Positions 6,851 to 13,865 of a DNA stretch of 47,696 nt are shown one piece after another; within the stretch, counting starts at the first letter, position 1, and every line of letters starts with the position of its first letter. The DNA comes from Spirirestis rafaelensis WJT71-NPBG6 (GTDB lineage: Bacteria > Cyanobacteriota > Cyanobacteriia > Cyanobacteriales > Nostocaceae). The position numbers were made by a program, and so were the translations under genes. The stretch spans positions 1 through 47,696 of the forward strand of contig JAHHID010000062.1 in assembly GCA_019359015.1 (NCBI GenBank), given 5' to 3'. The notes under the pieces are model-generated. The model was not told the origin of the DNA and did no database searches. It saw only the letters and a program-made list of their open reading frames with translations.

Positions 6851-7765
6851 ATGCAACAATTATCTTCAATCACAGCATCTCCCACCCAGTTTTATACTTG
6901 GGATAATTACCGCTGTGCCTACGAAGTTCATCAGCCAATTAATGCAACGCCAGAAGGTGTTCCCCTGGTTTTAATTCATCCTATCGGTGTTGGGTTATCG
7001 CGGCAATTTTGGCAGCGGTTTTGCCGTGAATGGTATGATGCAGGTCATCAGAATTTAATTTACAATCCTGATTTACTCGGATGCGGTGAAAGTGATAAAC
7101 CTCATGTGGCTTATACTCCTACTGATTGGGCAAAGCAGTTGCAACAATTTTTACAAACAGTGGTGCAAAAACCTGTAATTTTAGTGGTGCAAGGTGCTTT
7201 GTTTCCTGTTGCTATAGAATTAGTTCAAAGAGAAGCACTCTTTATTGCTGGACTTGTACTTTCTGGTCCTCCTGCTTGGGCTGTAATTACGAAACAATCA
7301 CCAGAATGGCGACAAAAATTAGCTTGGAATTTGTTAGATTCGCCTTTTGGTAATCTTTTTTATCGATATGCGCGACGCAAAGAGTTTTTACGTTCTTTCT
7401 CAACTCGCCAACTTTTTGCTGATAGCGATGCTGTTGATCAAGAATGGTTAAATACTTTGGTTGCAGGTGCGGAAAATACTCAAACTCGCCATGCAGTGTT
7501 TTCTTTTTTAGCTGGGTTTTGGCGACAAGATTATAGTAAGGCGATCGCCTCCATCAAACAACCAACTTTGGTAGTAGTTGGCGAAACCGCTTCCAGCATC
7601 AGCCAAGCAGGTAAAAAAGAATCACCTGATGAACGCTTGGCTGACTATCTCGCAGTTCTACCTCAAGGTAAAGGAATCAAAATTACTGGACGAAATGTCC
7701 CACCATATGAATCTACCGCTGAATTTGTTAAGGCGATCGCCCCATTTATCGATGAAGTTTCTTAA
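6851..7765 (+). CDS. Alpha/beta-hydrolase-fold protein lacking its catalytic Ser and His
   Basis: 304 residues with a clear alpha/beta-hydrolase core: LVLIHPIGVG oxyanion strand, PDLLGCGESDKP, and a lid region. At the nucleophile elbow, where family members have GxSxGG, the sequence is VVQGALFP, placing Ala116 at the nucleophile position. Near the C-terminus the expected GHxP motif reads GRNVPPYES, so the catalytic His is also missing. The protein is thus probably not a serine hydrolase; it may be a binding or scaffold protein or use other residues. It follows the SDR gene closely. The C-terminus is intact and there is no sign of decay, so it seems to be kept by selection. Confidence 0.8.
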   Translation: MQQLSSITASPTQFYTWDNYRCAYEVHQPINATPEGVPLVLIHPIGVGLSRQFWQRFCREWYDAGHQNLIYNPDLLGCGESDKPHVAYTPTDWAKQLQQFLQTVVQKPVILVVQGALFPVAIELVQREALFIAGLVLSGPPAWAVITKQSPEWRQKLAWNLLDSPFGNLFYRYARRKEFLRSFSTRQLFADSDAVDQEWLNTLVAGAENTQTRHAVFSFLAGFWRQDYSKAIASIKQPTLVVVGETASSISQAGKKESPDERLADYLAVLPQGKGIKITGRNVPPYESTAEFVKAIAPFIDEVS

Positions 7766-7841
7766 AGCTGTAAAATAGCTTAATTTAACTGAATTTCATT
7801 TTTAAACTCGGTTTTTTTGCAAAACTGGGTTTTTAGTATGC

Positions 7842-7871
7842 TTGACATGTCATAATCATTATGACTACGCT
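7842..7871 (+). promoter_or_regulatory. Promoter of the Prx-Grx gene
   Basis: A perfect -35 TTGACA at 7842-7847 is followed after 18 bases by TACGCT (7866-7871) as a weak -10. The Fur/PerR-like palindrome lies exactly between them, so binding there would block RNA polymerase. Confidence 0.5.
7849..7865. promoter_or_regulatory. Fur/PerR-type operator upstream of Prx-Grx
   Basis: GTCATAATCATTATGAC is a perfect 17-base palindrome around a central C. It closely matches the 7-1-7 PerR/Fur box (TTATAATnATTATAA). It sits 39 bases before the start of a peroxidase gene, where a peroxide sensor such as FurC/PerR would be expected to act. Confidence 0.65.
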
Positions 7872-7903
7872 TAGTTTGAACTGCTATTTAAGGAACCAAA
7901 ATT

Positions 7904-8638
7904 ATGTTGTCTAATCGCGAAGGACAAAAAGTACCACAAGTTACTTTCCGTACTCGTCTGAACAACGAGTGGGTGAATGTTACCACCGATGAACTGTTTG
8001 CTAATAAGACAGTGGTTGTCTTTTCGTTACCAGGTGCTTTTACACCGACTTGTTCATCTACCCATTTACCTGGTTACAACCAAATGGCAAAAGCCTTTAA
8101 GGAAAATGGTGTAGATAGCATCGTTTGTATTTCTGTAAATGACACCTTTGTAATGAACGAGTGGGCAAAAGACCAAGAGTCAGACAATATAATATTAATT
8201 CCCGATGGTAACGGTGAATTCACTGATGGCATGGGAATGCTAGTAGATAAAACAGATTTAGGTTTTGGTAAGCGATCGTGGCGCTATTCCATGCTAGTAA
8301 AGAATGGCGTAGTTGAAAAGATGTTTATTGAGCCAGACGAGCCAGGAGATCCGTTTAAAGTCTCGGATGCAGAGACAATGCTCAATTACATCAACCCCGA
8401 AGCTGCAAAGCCCAAAGCTGTTTCTTTGTTTACAAAAGTGGGTTGTCCTTTTTGCGCTCGTGCTAAGGAAATGCTGAACCAGAATGGTATTGATTACGAA
8501 GAAATCGTTTTAGGTAAAGGTGCTTCCACACGCTCTCTAAAAGCGGTTACAGGTGCAACAACAGTTCCCCAAGTATTTATCGATGGTAAATTAATTGGCG
8601 GTTCTGAAGCGCTAGAAGCTTATTTAACAGTTAAATAA
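7904..8638 (+). CDS. Peroxiredoxin-glutaredoxin fusion
   Basis: 244 residues. The N-terminal domain (1 to about 160) is a Prx5/type II peroxiredoxin with its peroxidatic Cys50 in [16 protein letters not shown]. The C-terminal domain (from about 170) is a glutaredoxin with the dithiol motif CPFC (about 180-183) and [14 protein letters not shown] for glutathione binding. The glutaredoxin part recycles the peroxidase using glutathione, so one polypeptide reduces peroxides without a separate partner. Such hybrids are known in cyanobacteria and some pathogens. Cytoplasmic, single gene, with a palindromic operator in its promoter. The likely control is peroxide-dependent derepression. Confidence 0.95.
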   Translation: MLSNREGQKVPQVTFRTRLNNEWVNVTTDELFANKTVVVFSLPGAFTPTCSSTHLPGYNQMAKAFKENGVDSIVCISVNDTFVMNEWAKDQESDNIILIPDGNGEFTDGMGMLVDKTDLGFGKRSWRYSMLVKNGVVEKMFIEPDEPGDPFKVSDAETMLNYINPEAAKPKAVSLFTKVGCPFCARAKEMLNQNGIDYEEIVLGKGASTRSLKAVTGATTVPQVFIDGKLIGGSEALEAYLTVK

Positions 8639-8653
8639 GCTTCCTATAGAAGA

Positions 8654-8734
8654 GTAGGGCTATACATACAGAGCTTACCTACGCGGGCTAAAATTTTTCT
8701 AGCCCGCGTAGGTGGGCTTTGCTTGTATAGCTAC
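8654..8734. repeat. Long hairpin repeat (MITE-like) between Prx-Grx and sbtA
   Basis: The inner arms CCTACGCGGGCTA (8678-8690) and TAGCCCGCGTAGG (8700-8712) are perfect. The outer arms (GTAGGGCTATACA at 8654 and TGTATAGCTAC at 8724) extend the stem to about 35 base pairs with mismatches. Elements with a GGGCTTTGCTTGTATAGC arm are dispersed repeats in Nostocales (from memory). It may also terminate the Prx-Grx transcript. Confidence 0.75.
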
Positions 8735-8810
8735 ACCCTTATAGGGTGTTGGCGCTTTCCTCACCTTTCCCACAACCGAGTAACTTAAAATTTATGCGGC
8801 GTTGTCACTC

Positions 8811-8849
8811 CTCATGTAAGAATTCATAAAGGAATATAAATTACATGAG
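8811..8849. promoter_or_regulatory. Inverted repeat in the sbtA upstream region
   Basis: CTCATGTAA (8811-8819) and TTACATGAG (8841-8849), separated by 21 bases, end about 16 bases before the sbtA start. This could be an operator for a LysR-type CO2 regulator or a leader hairpin; nothing shows which. Confidence 0.4.
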
Positions 8850-8864
8850 TGAGGATTGGTGGAA

Positions 8865-9836
8865 ATGGATGTAAGTCTGATAGTGTCTAACATCTTAAAC
8901 CCACCTGTATTGGCTTTCTTTTTGGGGATGTTGGCAGTTTTACTCAAGTCCGACCTAGAAATTCCCCCACCTTTGCCGAAGCTGTTTTCACTGTATCTTT
9001 TGTTTGCGATCGGGTTTAAGGGAGGTGTGGAACTAGTCAAAAGTGGCATCAATCAAGAAGTAATTCTTACCCTTTTGGCAGCAATATTAATGGCGTGTAT
9101 TGTTCCTGTTTATACATTTTTTATCCTGAGGGTAAAACTTGACGCTTATAATGCCGGAGCGATCGCTGCTACTTATGGTTCTATTAGTGCTGTTACCTTT
9201 ATTACTGCTGGTTCATTCCTGACTCAACTGGGTATTGCCTTTGATGGCTATATGGTTGCAGCTCTAGCCCTGATGGAATCGCCAGCAATTATTGTCGGTA
9301 TAGTTTTAGTGAATTTCTTCGCAGCAGAACCTGGGAAAAATGAATTGAGTTGGTCTGAAATACTACGAGAAGCTTGTTTAAATAGTTCCGTATTTATACT
9401 AGTTGGCAGCCTCGTCATGGGTCTATTGACAGGGGAACACGGTTGGGAAAAGTTGAAACCTTTTACCCAAGATATGTTTTACGGTGTCCTCACCTTCTTT
9501 TTATTGGATATGGGATTGCTTGCCGCCAAAAGAATAAAAGATTTACAAAAAACAGGTGCTTTTCTGATTATATTTGCCATACTTATCCCAATTGTTAATG
9601 CTGGAATTGCTTTATTAATTGCAAAACTGATTGGTATGTCGCAGGGAGATGCATTGTTGTTTTCCGTGCTGTGTGCAAGTGCCTCTTACATCGCAGTTCC
9701 CGCAGCGATGCGGCTAAGTGTTCCTGAGGCAAATCCCAGTTTGTATGTATCAACTGCTTTGGCAGTTACATTTCCATTCAATATCATTGTGGGCATTCCT
9801 CTATATTTATACGGCATTAATATGTTTTGGAGATGA
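8865..9836 (+). CDS. sbtA: SbtA-family sodium-dependent bicarbonate permease
   Basis: About 323 residues, nearly all hydrophobic, with about ten membrane helices in two inverted halves, as in SbtA. Characteristic segments are LLFAIGFKGGVEL and AATYGSISAVTFITAG in the first half and LLDMGLLAAKR and ASASYIAVPAAMRL in the second. SbtA takes up bicarbonate with sodium across the plasma membrane to feed carboxysomes. The gene is four bases upstream of a PII-like gene, the standard sbtA-sbtB arrangement. The ATG at 8865 is chosen; TTG (8856) and GTG (8859) in the same frame are possible, and GAGG at 8851-8854 suits either the GTG or the ATG. Confidence 0.9.
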   Translation: MDVSLIVSNILNPPVLAFFLGMLAVLLKSDLEIPPPLPKLFSLYLLFAIGFKGGVELVKSGINQEVILTLLAAILMACIVPVYTFFILRVKLDAYNAGAIAATYGSISAVTFITAGSFLTQLGIAFDGYMVAALALMESPAIIVGIVLVNFFAAEPGKNELSWSEILREACLNSSVFILVGSLVMGLLTGEHGWEKLKPFTQDMFYGVLTFFLLDMGLLAAKRIKDLQKTGAFLIIFAILIPIVNAGIALLIAKLIGMSQGDALLFSVLCASASYIAVPAAMRLSVPEANPSLYVSTALAVTFPFNIIVGIPLYLYGINMFWR

Positions 9837-9840
9837 AATT

Positions 9841-10152
9841 ATGCAGTCAGTTAAACGGATAGAAATCTTTGTCAATTACGTTGAACTTGCAAAGATTTTA
9901 GAAGCTTTAGAAAAAGCAGGTGTACCGGGTCATACAGTTATTCGCAATGTTGCCGGCAAAGGTAGAAGAGGAAGCTTCAGTGATGATTTAGCAATGACTA
10001 TGTTAGACAATGTTTATGTCATCGCTTTCTTTCCCCCGGAAAAAATGTCTACAGTGGCAAATTATATTAGACCTATTCTTAATAAGTTAGGGGGGACATG
10101 TTTTATTTCCGATGCGGTGGAATTGATCACAACCAGATGCCTTGGTAGTTAA
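9841..10152 (+). CDS. PII-like regulator of the bicarbonate permease (SbtB-like)
   Basis: 103 residues with the ferredoxin-like PII fold: KRIEIFVNYVELAKILEALEKAGV, then a T-loop region (about 38-58, AGKGRRGSFSD), then the VYVIAFFPPEKM strand and the C-terminal GGTCFISDAVE segment. Its gene follows sbtA with a four-base gap, so the product most likely binds the permease from the cytoplasm and gates it in response to adenine nucleotides, as SbtB does. The C-terminus (ELITTRCLGS) has one Cys and not the two-Cys loop (CGPEGC) of the best-studied SbtB, so it may lack that redox switch. Confidence 0.82.
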   Translation: MQSVKRIEIFVNYVELAKILEALEKAGVPGHTVIRNVAGKGRRGSFSDDLAMTMLDNVYVIAFFPPEKMSTVANYIRPILNKLGGTCFISDAVELITTRCLGS

Positions 10153-10172
10153 TCTTAATTTATGTAGTCAAC

Positions 10173-10188
10173 ACTTCAGCGCTGAAGT
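10173..10188. repeat. Perfect 16-base palindrome between two converging genes
   Basis: ACTTCAGCGCTGAAGT, with GTAGT and ACTAC on the outside, forms a hairpin between the ends of the PII-like gene and the FkbM gene. It is a dispersed repeat type in Nostocales and could serve as a weak two-way transcript end. Confidence 0.6.
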
Positions 10189-10209
10189 ACCAACTACAAA
10201 TTTATCGGG

Positions 10210-11049
10210 TCACTGCACCAAGTTTAAAAATGATTGGTGAAGTCTATTTGGAACTAAAAATATCATTTTCGGCCGAACATTTTTTGGTTGTTCTGTTATC
10301 TGTACAAACTTTGCTTTCAAGTGTGTTAAAGACTTATTTTTCGGTTTGACAAAGGCAAAAACTAGATAATTTAATGTTTCCAGATATTTAAATAAACGCT
10401 TGTCAGGATAAACTTCTGATAAGATTAACGGTTGATCTCGCGTAATCAAATTTCTGGCTCCCAGCAAGACATCAAAGTCAGCACCCTCAACATCAGTTTT
10501 GATTGCTGTCACCTTTAACTGAGCATTAACGATCGCAAAGTTATCAAGTGTATTAACTTTAACATTTACACAATCAACTGTCTCGGAAGTTTTTTTCAGG
10601 TGGCTGAACTCAGGTGGTCCGGCAATATTAAATTGCATTTCTCCGACTTCTGAGTAAACTGCTTCTTGAACAATAATAATATTGTCAACTTTTAAAGCAT
10701 TTTTCTGTAAAGCGGTAATACTTCTTGGGTCTGGTTCAAAAGCGTAAACGCTACGACAATAAGGAGCAACAACTAAAGAATAATATCCAATATTAGCACC
10801 AACATCTAAAAAAGTTTTGTTTTCTTCTAAATGCTGAATTAGATATTCTTCACTTCCCCAATCAACAGAGCCATTATTTAAAAAGACTTCTGTCCCAAAG
10901 CGACTATTTCGCGGAAGTTCCATGACAATTCCATTCTTGAGTTTGATGGTATTATCAATTCTCAAAATCCGCTTGCAAATTTGTCTTATTGGATATCGGT
11001 AGAAAAATTTATAATAACCAACTTCCTGAGCAAGACGCCAATCGAGCAT
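10210..11049 (-). CDS. FkbM-family SAM-dependent methyltransferase
   Basis: 279 residues. Motif I of the SAM-binding fold is FLDVGANIGYYS (about 97-108), with YAFEPDPRS at the end of the second strand binding the ribose. TDVEGADFDVL is the FkbM motif that follows. Members of this family O-methylate sugars or polyketides, often in exopolysaccharide or glycolipid clusters. No such genes are adjacent, so the substrate is open. It is transcribed away from the TetR gene at 11231. Confidence 0.88.
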   Translation of the reverse strand: MLDWRLAQEVGYYKFFYRYPIRQICKRILRIDNTIKLKNGIVMELPRNSRFGTEVFLNNGSVDWGSEEYLIQHLEENKTFLDVGANIGYYSLVVAPYCRSVYAFEPDPRSITALQKNALKVDNIIIVQEAVYSEVGEMQFNIAGPPEFSHLKKTSETVDCVNVKVNTLDNFAIVNAQLKVTAIKTDVEGADFDVLLGARNLITRDQPLILSEVYPDKRLFKYLETLNYLVFAFVKPKNKSLTHLKAKFVQITEQPKNVRPKMIFLVPNRLHQSFLNLVQ

Positions 11050-11170
11050 AAGCTGATAAGTTCCTTAATTGTTTCAGCTATTCTAGCTATATTAGCTGTA
11101 AGCAATCTGACAATATATAAACGTTGTATTGTCACGACTTGATAATTCAAGACAGATAATTAAAGAACCC

Positions 11171-11200
11171 TTGACTTCAAACCTCTCATCCTGGTAAAGT
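11171..11200 (+). promoter_or_regulatory. Promoter of the tetR gene
   Basis: TTGACT (11171-11176) and TAAAGT (11195-11200) are spaced by 18 bases. The expected transcription start falls at about 11206, on the operator-like repeat. Confidence 0.45.
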
Positions 11201-11205
11201 AAAAA

Positions 11206-11218
11206 AGACCAATGGGTC
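11206..11218. promoter_or_regulatory. TetR/NemR-type operator candidate 1
   Basis: AGACC-AATG-GGTC, an inverted repeat overlapping the predicted start of transcription of the regulator. The pattern AGACC-N4-GGTCT is that of NemR/AcuR-type TetR regulators. A second copy lies at 11848. Confidence 0.5.
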
Positions 11219-11230
11219 GGATAATTTTTC

Positions 11231-11818
11231 ATGTCTAAAGGCGAAGAAACAAAAGAAAAAATTCTGCAACAAGCAGCCGAACTGTTTAACCAACAGGGAT
11301 ATGCTGGTTCATCTATTTCTGACATCATGCGTGTGACAGGATTGCAGAAAGGGGGAATTTACAATCACTTCAAAAGCAAAGATGAGTTAGCGTTATTAGC
11401 TTTTGATTATGCGATCGCTCAAATCACAGGGCATTATCGAGGTGCATTGCGAAACAAACGCCATGCAATAGAACGCTTGCAAGCAATTATTGATGTATTT
11501 CGCAGCAATATAGATAACCCAACTATCAAAGGAGGGTGTCCGCTGTTGAATACCGCAGTTGAGAGTGATGATACTCATCCAGCGTTGCGCGATCGCGCTC
11601 AACAAGCGATGAATTCTTGGCGGAATATGATTTGTCGAATTATCCAAAAAGGCATCGAAAGAAGTGAAATTCGCTCAGATGTTGATGCTGATGAAGTTGC
11701 AACTATAATCATTTCTACACTTGAGGGGGCTGTAATGATGAGCAAATTATACGAAGATTCAAATCATTTAAAAATAGTAGTTAATCACCTAAATCAATAT
11801 ATTAAAAGTCTTTGTTAA
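11231..11818 (+). CDS. TetR-family regulator (NemR/AcuR-like)
   Basis: 195 residues. The N-terminal TetR helix-turn-helix is evident (SISDIMRVTGLQKGGIYNHF, about 28-47). The ligand domain has the GGCPLLNTAVESDD block (Cys around residue 101) found in NemR-like repressors, which react with electrophiles through a Cys. Operator-like sites overlap its own promoter and precede the next gene, so it probably represses itself and the thioesterase-GST pair downstream. The effector is inferred, not seen. The gene ends 68 bases before the thioesterase. Confidence 0.88.
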   Translation: MSKGEETKEKILQQAAELFNQQGYAGSSISDIMRVTGLQKGGIYNHFKSKDELALLAFDYAIAQITGHYRGALRNKRHAIERLQAIIDVFRSNIDNPTIKGGCPLLNTAVESDDTHPALRDRAQQAMNSWRNMICRIIQKGIERSEIRSDVDADEVATIIISTLEGAVMMSKLYEDSNHLKIVVNHLNQYIKSLC

Positions 11819-11847
11819 ATCAATAGTTATTTTTTTTGTAAATTAAC

Positions 11848-11861
11848 AGACCGAAAGGTTT
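11848..11861. promoter_or_regulatory. TetR/NemR-type operator candidate 2
   Basis: AGACC-GAAA-GGTTT, one mismatch from a perfect AGACC-N4-GGTCT repeat, 25 bases before the thioesterase start. It shares its outer bases and spacing with the site at 11206. Confidence 0.45.
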
Positions 11862-11886
11862 TAAATATCAACTACGAGGAATAATC

Positions 11887-12309
11887 ATGCAACTAAGCAG
11901 ACCATTAGAAGTGGAAATCGCAATACCTGTAAGGACATACGACATTGACTTTGTGGGAATCGTGAGCAACATTGTCTATATCAGATGGTTGGAAGATTTA
12001 CGTTTAAAGTTTTTAGATGAACACTGGCAATTATATAAACAGATGGAGCAAGGATATGCTCCCATCCTTGCCGGAACTGAAATTGAATATAAGCGTCCTA
12101 TCAAACTTATTGATAAAGTGATTGGGCGTTTATGGGTGAGTAATTTGGGACGGCTTAAATGGACTGTGCAAGCAGAAATTTTATCTAATTATGAAGTTGC
12201 AGCGATCGCTACCCAAAAAGGTGCATTTATCAGCTTGCAAAATAATCGTCCAATTCCCATTCCTGAGGAATTATATAAGAAATATTCAGAGTTTCAGCAA
12301 GTTAATTAA
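11887..12309 (+). CDS. Acyl-CoA thioesterase, hotdog fold (4HBT type)
   Basis: 140 residues. The hotdog signature appears as RTYDIDFVGIVSNIVYIRWLEDLR, with an Asp at the position of the 4-hydroxybenzoyl-CoA thioesterase catalytic Asp, followed by the central helix and the IEYKRPIKLIDKV strand. It would hydrolyse an acyl-CoA; the substrate is unknown. It starts 68 bases after the TetR gene, with AGGA at 11877-11880, and ends 22 bases before the GST gene, which makes an operon likely. Confidence 0.85.
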   Translation: MQLSRPLEVEIAIPVRTYDIDFVGIVSNIVYIRWLEDLRLKFLDEHWQLYKQMEQGYAPILAGTEIEYKRPIKLIDKVIGRLWVSNLGRLKWTVQAEILSNYEVAAIATQKGAFISLQNNRPIPIPEELYKKYSEFQQVN

Positions 12310-12331
12310 ACTATTTAAATTACACCAAAAA

Positions 12332-13102
12332 ATGAAAAATTTATCTTCCCAGCAAAAGCAACTTCGTTTGATTACAATTCCCGTGAGTCATTATTGTGAA
12401 AAAGCACGATGGGCATTGACAAAACTAAAACTTCCTTACGTCGAAGAAGCCCACATGCCGCCATTTCACCGACTTGCAACTAATCGTGTTTGCGGAAAAT
12501 CTACTCCAGTTTTGGTGACGGAAGACGGCGTTTTTACCGATTCAACTGATATTTTACAATATCTAGATAAAATTGCCCCGGACAACGCCAAACTTTATCC
12601 TAGTGACCCTCAACTGCGCCGACAAGTAGAAGAACTTGAAGATTTATTTGATGAGCAACTAGGAACAGCTACACGCCGTTGGGGTTACTTTTATACGATA
12701 AATGATTCCAAGTTTATCCAAAAAAGATGGACTCAAGGCGTTCCTTCTTTTGAGGAGGCATTATTTCCGGTAGTTTATCCTTTCATGCGTCCGGTTGTTC
12801 GCAAAGCTTTTAATATCACTCCAGAGTCTGCGGCACAAGCTTATGAACAAATTAAAAGCATTTTTGAGAAAGTAAATGAGCTTTTAGCAGATGGACGCAC
12901 CTATTTAGTTGGAAATAGGTTTTCAGCCGCAGATATAACTTTTGCTGCGCTTGCTGCACCCGTTATTTCACCACCAGAACACCCAATAAAGCCGCGTCAT
13001 GAGCAAGAGTTGCCTGATTCGGTTGCATCAGAAATTAGCGCTTTTAGAAAAACTCCAGCGGGTGCTTATGTGTTGCGTTTGTATCGCGATAGAAACAGTT
13101 AA
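12332..13102 (+). CDS. Glutathione S-transferase family protein
   Basis: 256 residues from the ATG at 12332, chosen because it follows the thioesterase stop and begins just before the domain. The thioredoxin-like N-terminal domain reads LRLITIPVSHYCEKARWAL with the glutathione-site motif STPVLVTEDG and TDSTDILQYLD. The all-helical C-terminal domain contains YLVGNRFSAADITFAAL, the GST N-capping box. It would conjugate glutathione to electrophiles. Its place behind a NemR-like regulator fits an electrophile or quinone response. Confidence 0.9.
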   Translation: MKNLSSQQKQLRLITIPVSHYCEKARWALTKLKLPYVEEAHMPPFHRLATNRVCGKSTPVLVTEDGVFTDSTDILQYLDKIAPDNAKLYPSDPQLRRQVEELEDLFDEQLGTATRRWGYFYTINDSKFIQKRWTQGVPSFEEALFPVVYPFMRPVVRKAFNITPESAAQAYEQIKSIFEKVNELLADGRTYLVGNRFSAADITFAALAAPVISPPEHPIKPRHEQELPDSVASEISAFRKTPAGAYVLRLYRDRNS

Positions 13103-13132
13103 TTTTCTCACTTGAAATTGGACAAATTCACC

Positions 13133-13237
13133 ATGCTGAAGTTTTACTATAATCCGCGATCGCCTATGGCTCGTTGTGTATGGCGAACTTTGATATGTGA
13201 TACACTAAAGATACACATCAAAAGTGTGGGTGCTTAA
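13133..13237 (+). pseudogene. N-terminal remnant of a second glutathione S-transferase
   Basis: From the ATG at 13133 the frame reads MLKFYYNPRSPMARCVWRTL, the first strand and helix of a GST. After about residue 21 the match stops and the frame runs into the promoter of a MazEF-type module, ending at 13237. The rest of the gene is absent. It lies 30 bases after the intact GST gene, so it was probably a tandem or operon partner cut off by arrival of the toxin module. Confidence 0.6.
13190..13220. promoter_or_regulatory. Candidate autoregulatory operator of the MazEF-type module
   Basis: TTGATATGTG (from 13190) and CACATCAA (around 13213-13220) form an imperfect inverted repeat just before the antitoxin gene, where ribbon-helix-helix antitoxins usually bind. 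Confidence 0.4.
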
Positions 13238-13240
13238 TAT

Positions 13241-13483
13241 ATGTATCAGCGCATCAATGTGACACTACCGAGTGAAACCTTGAAACAACTTGATGAGTAT
13301 GCCCCAAAAGGCGATCGCAGTCGTTTCATCCATGAAGCAATTCAACATTACATTAACCAAATTCAGAAACAAAAGCTGCGACAACAATTGCAAGAAGGGT
13401 CTATTCGCAGGGCTGAACGCGATCGCAATTTAGCAGAAGACTGGTTTGTAATTGAGGAAGAAGTATGGCAGCACGAAAGCTAG
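13241..13483 (+). CDS. Ribbon-helix-helix antitoxin (MazE/CopG-like)
   Basis: 80 residues. The N-terminal RINVTLPSETLKQLDEYAPK followed by SRFIHEAIQHYI is a ribbon-helix-helix DNA-binding fold. The C-terminal half is charged and ends in EDWFVIEEEVW, typical of a tail that wraps around a toxin. The next frame overlaps its end by 19 bases and encodes a MazF-type toxin, so translation is coupled. It should neutralise the toxin and repress the shared promoter. Confidence 0.9.
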   Translation: MYQRINVTLPSETLKQLDEYAPKGDRSRFIHEAIQHYINQIQKQKLRQQLQEGSIRRAERDRNLAEDWFVIEEEVWQHES

Positions 13484-13833
13484 CCCTTCCTCAACGAGGA
13501 GAAGTTTATTTAGTCAGTTTTGACCCGACAGTTGGCGCTGAAATTCAAAAAACTCGTCCGGCATTGGTGTTGCAAAATGATGTTAGCAATGAGTACAGCC
13601 CAATTACAATTGTTGCAGCAATTACATCTAAATTTGATGAACCTCTTTATCCCACAGAAGTCTTAATTCAAGTTCCTGAAGGGGGACTCACTATCAACTC
13701 GGTCGCGTTGCTCAACCATATCCGCTCAATTGACAAACAACGACTAATCAAACGACTAGGTAAACTAGAAGAATCGACAATGAAGCAAGTTAATCAAGCT
13801 ATTCAAATTAGTTTAGGTTTGGTTGAGCTTTAA
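13465..13833 (+). CDS. MazF/PemK-type endoribonuclease toxin
   Basis: 122 residues with the MazF signature RGEVYLVSFDPTVGAEIQKTRPALVL at the N-terminus, where the Arg and the TRPALV motif form the RNase site, and INSVALLNHIRSIDK with the conserved Ser/Thr region. It would cut mRNA at short specific sequences when the antitoxin is lost. The start overlaps the antitoxin gene by 19 bases. All core motifs are intact, so the toxin is probably active. Confidence 0.92.
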   Translation: MAARKLALPQRGEVYLVSFDPTVGAEIQKTRPALVLQNDVSNEYSPITIVAAITSKFDEPLYPTEVLIQVPEGGLTINSVALLNHIRSIDKQRLIKRLGKLEESTMKQVNQAIQISLGLVEL

Positions 13834-13865
13834 TTAATAGACGAATAAATTTTTAGGATTTAACT

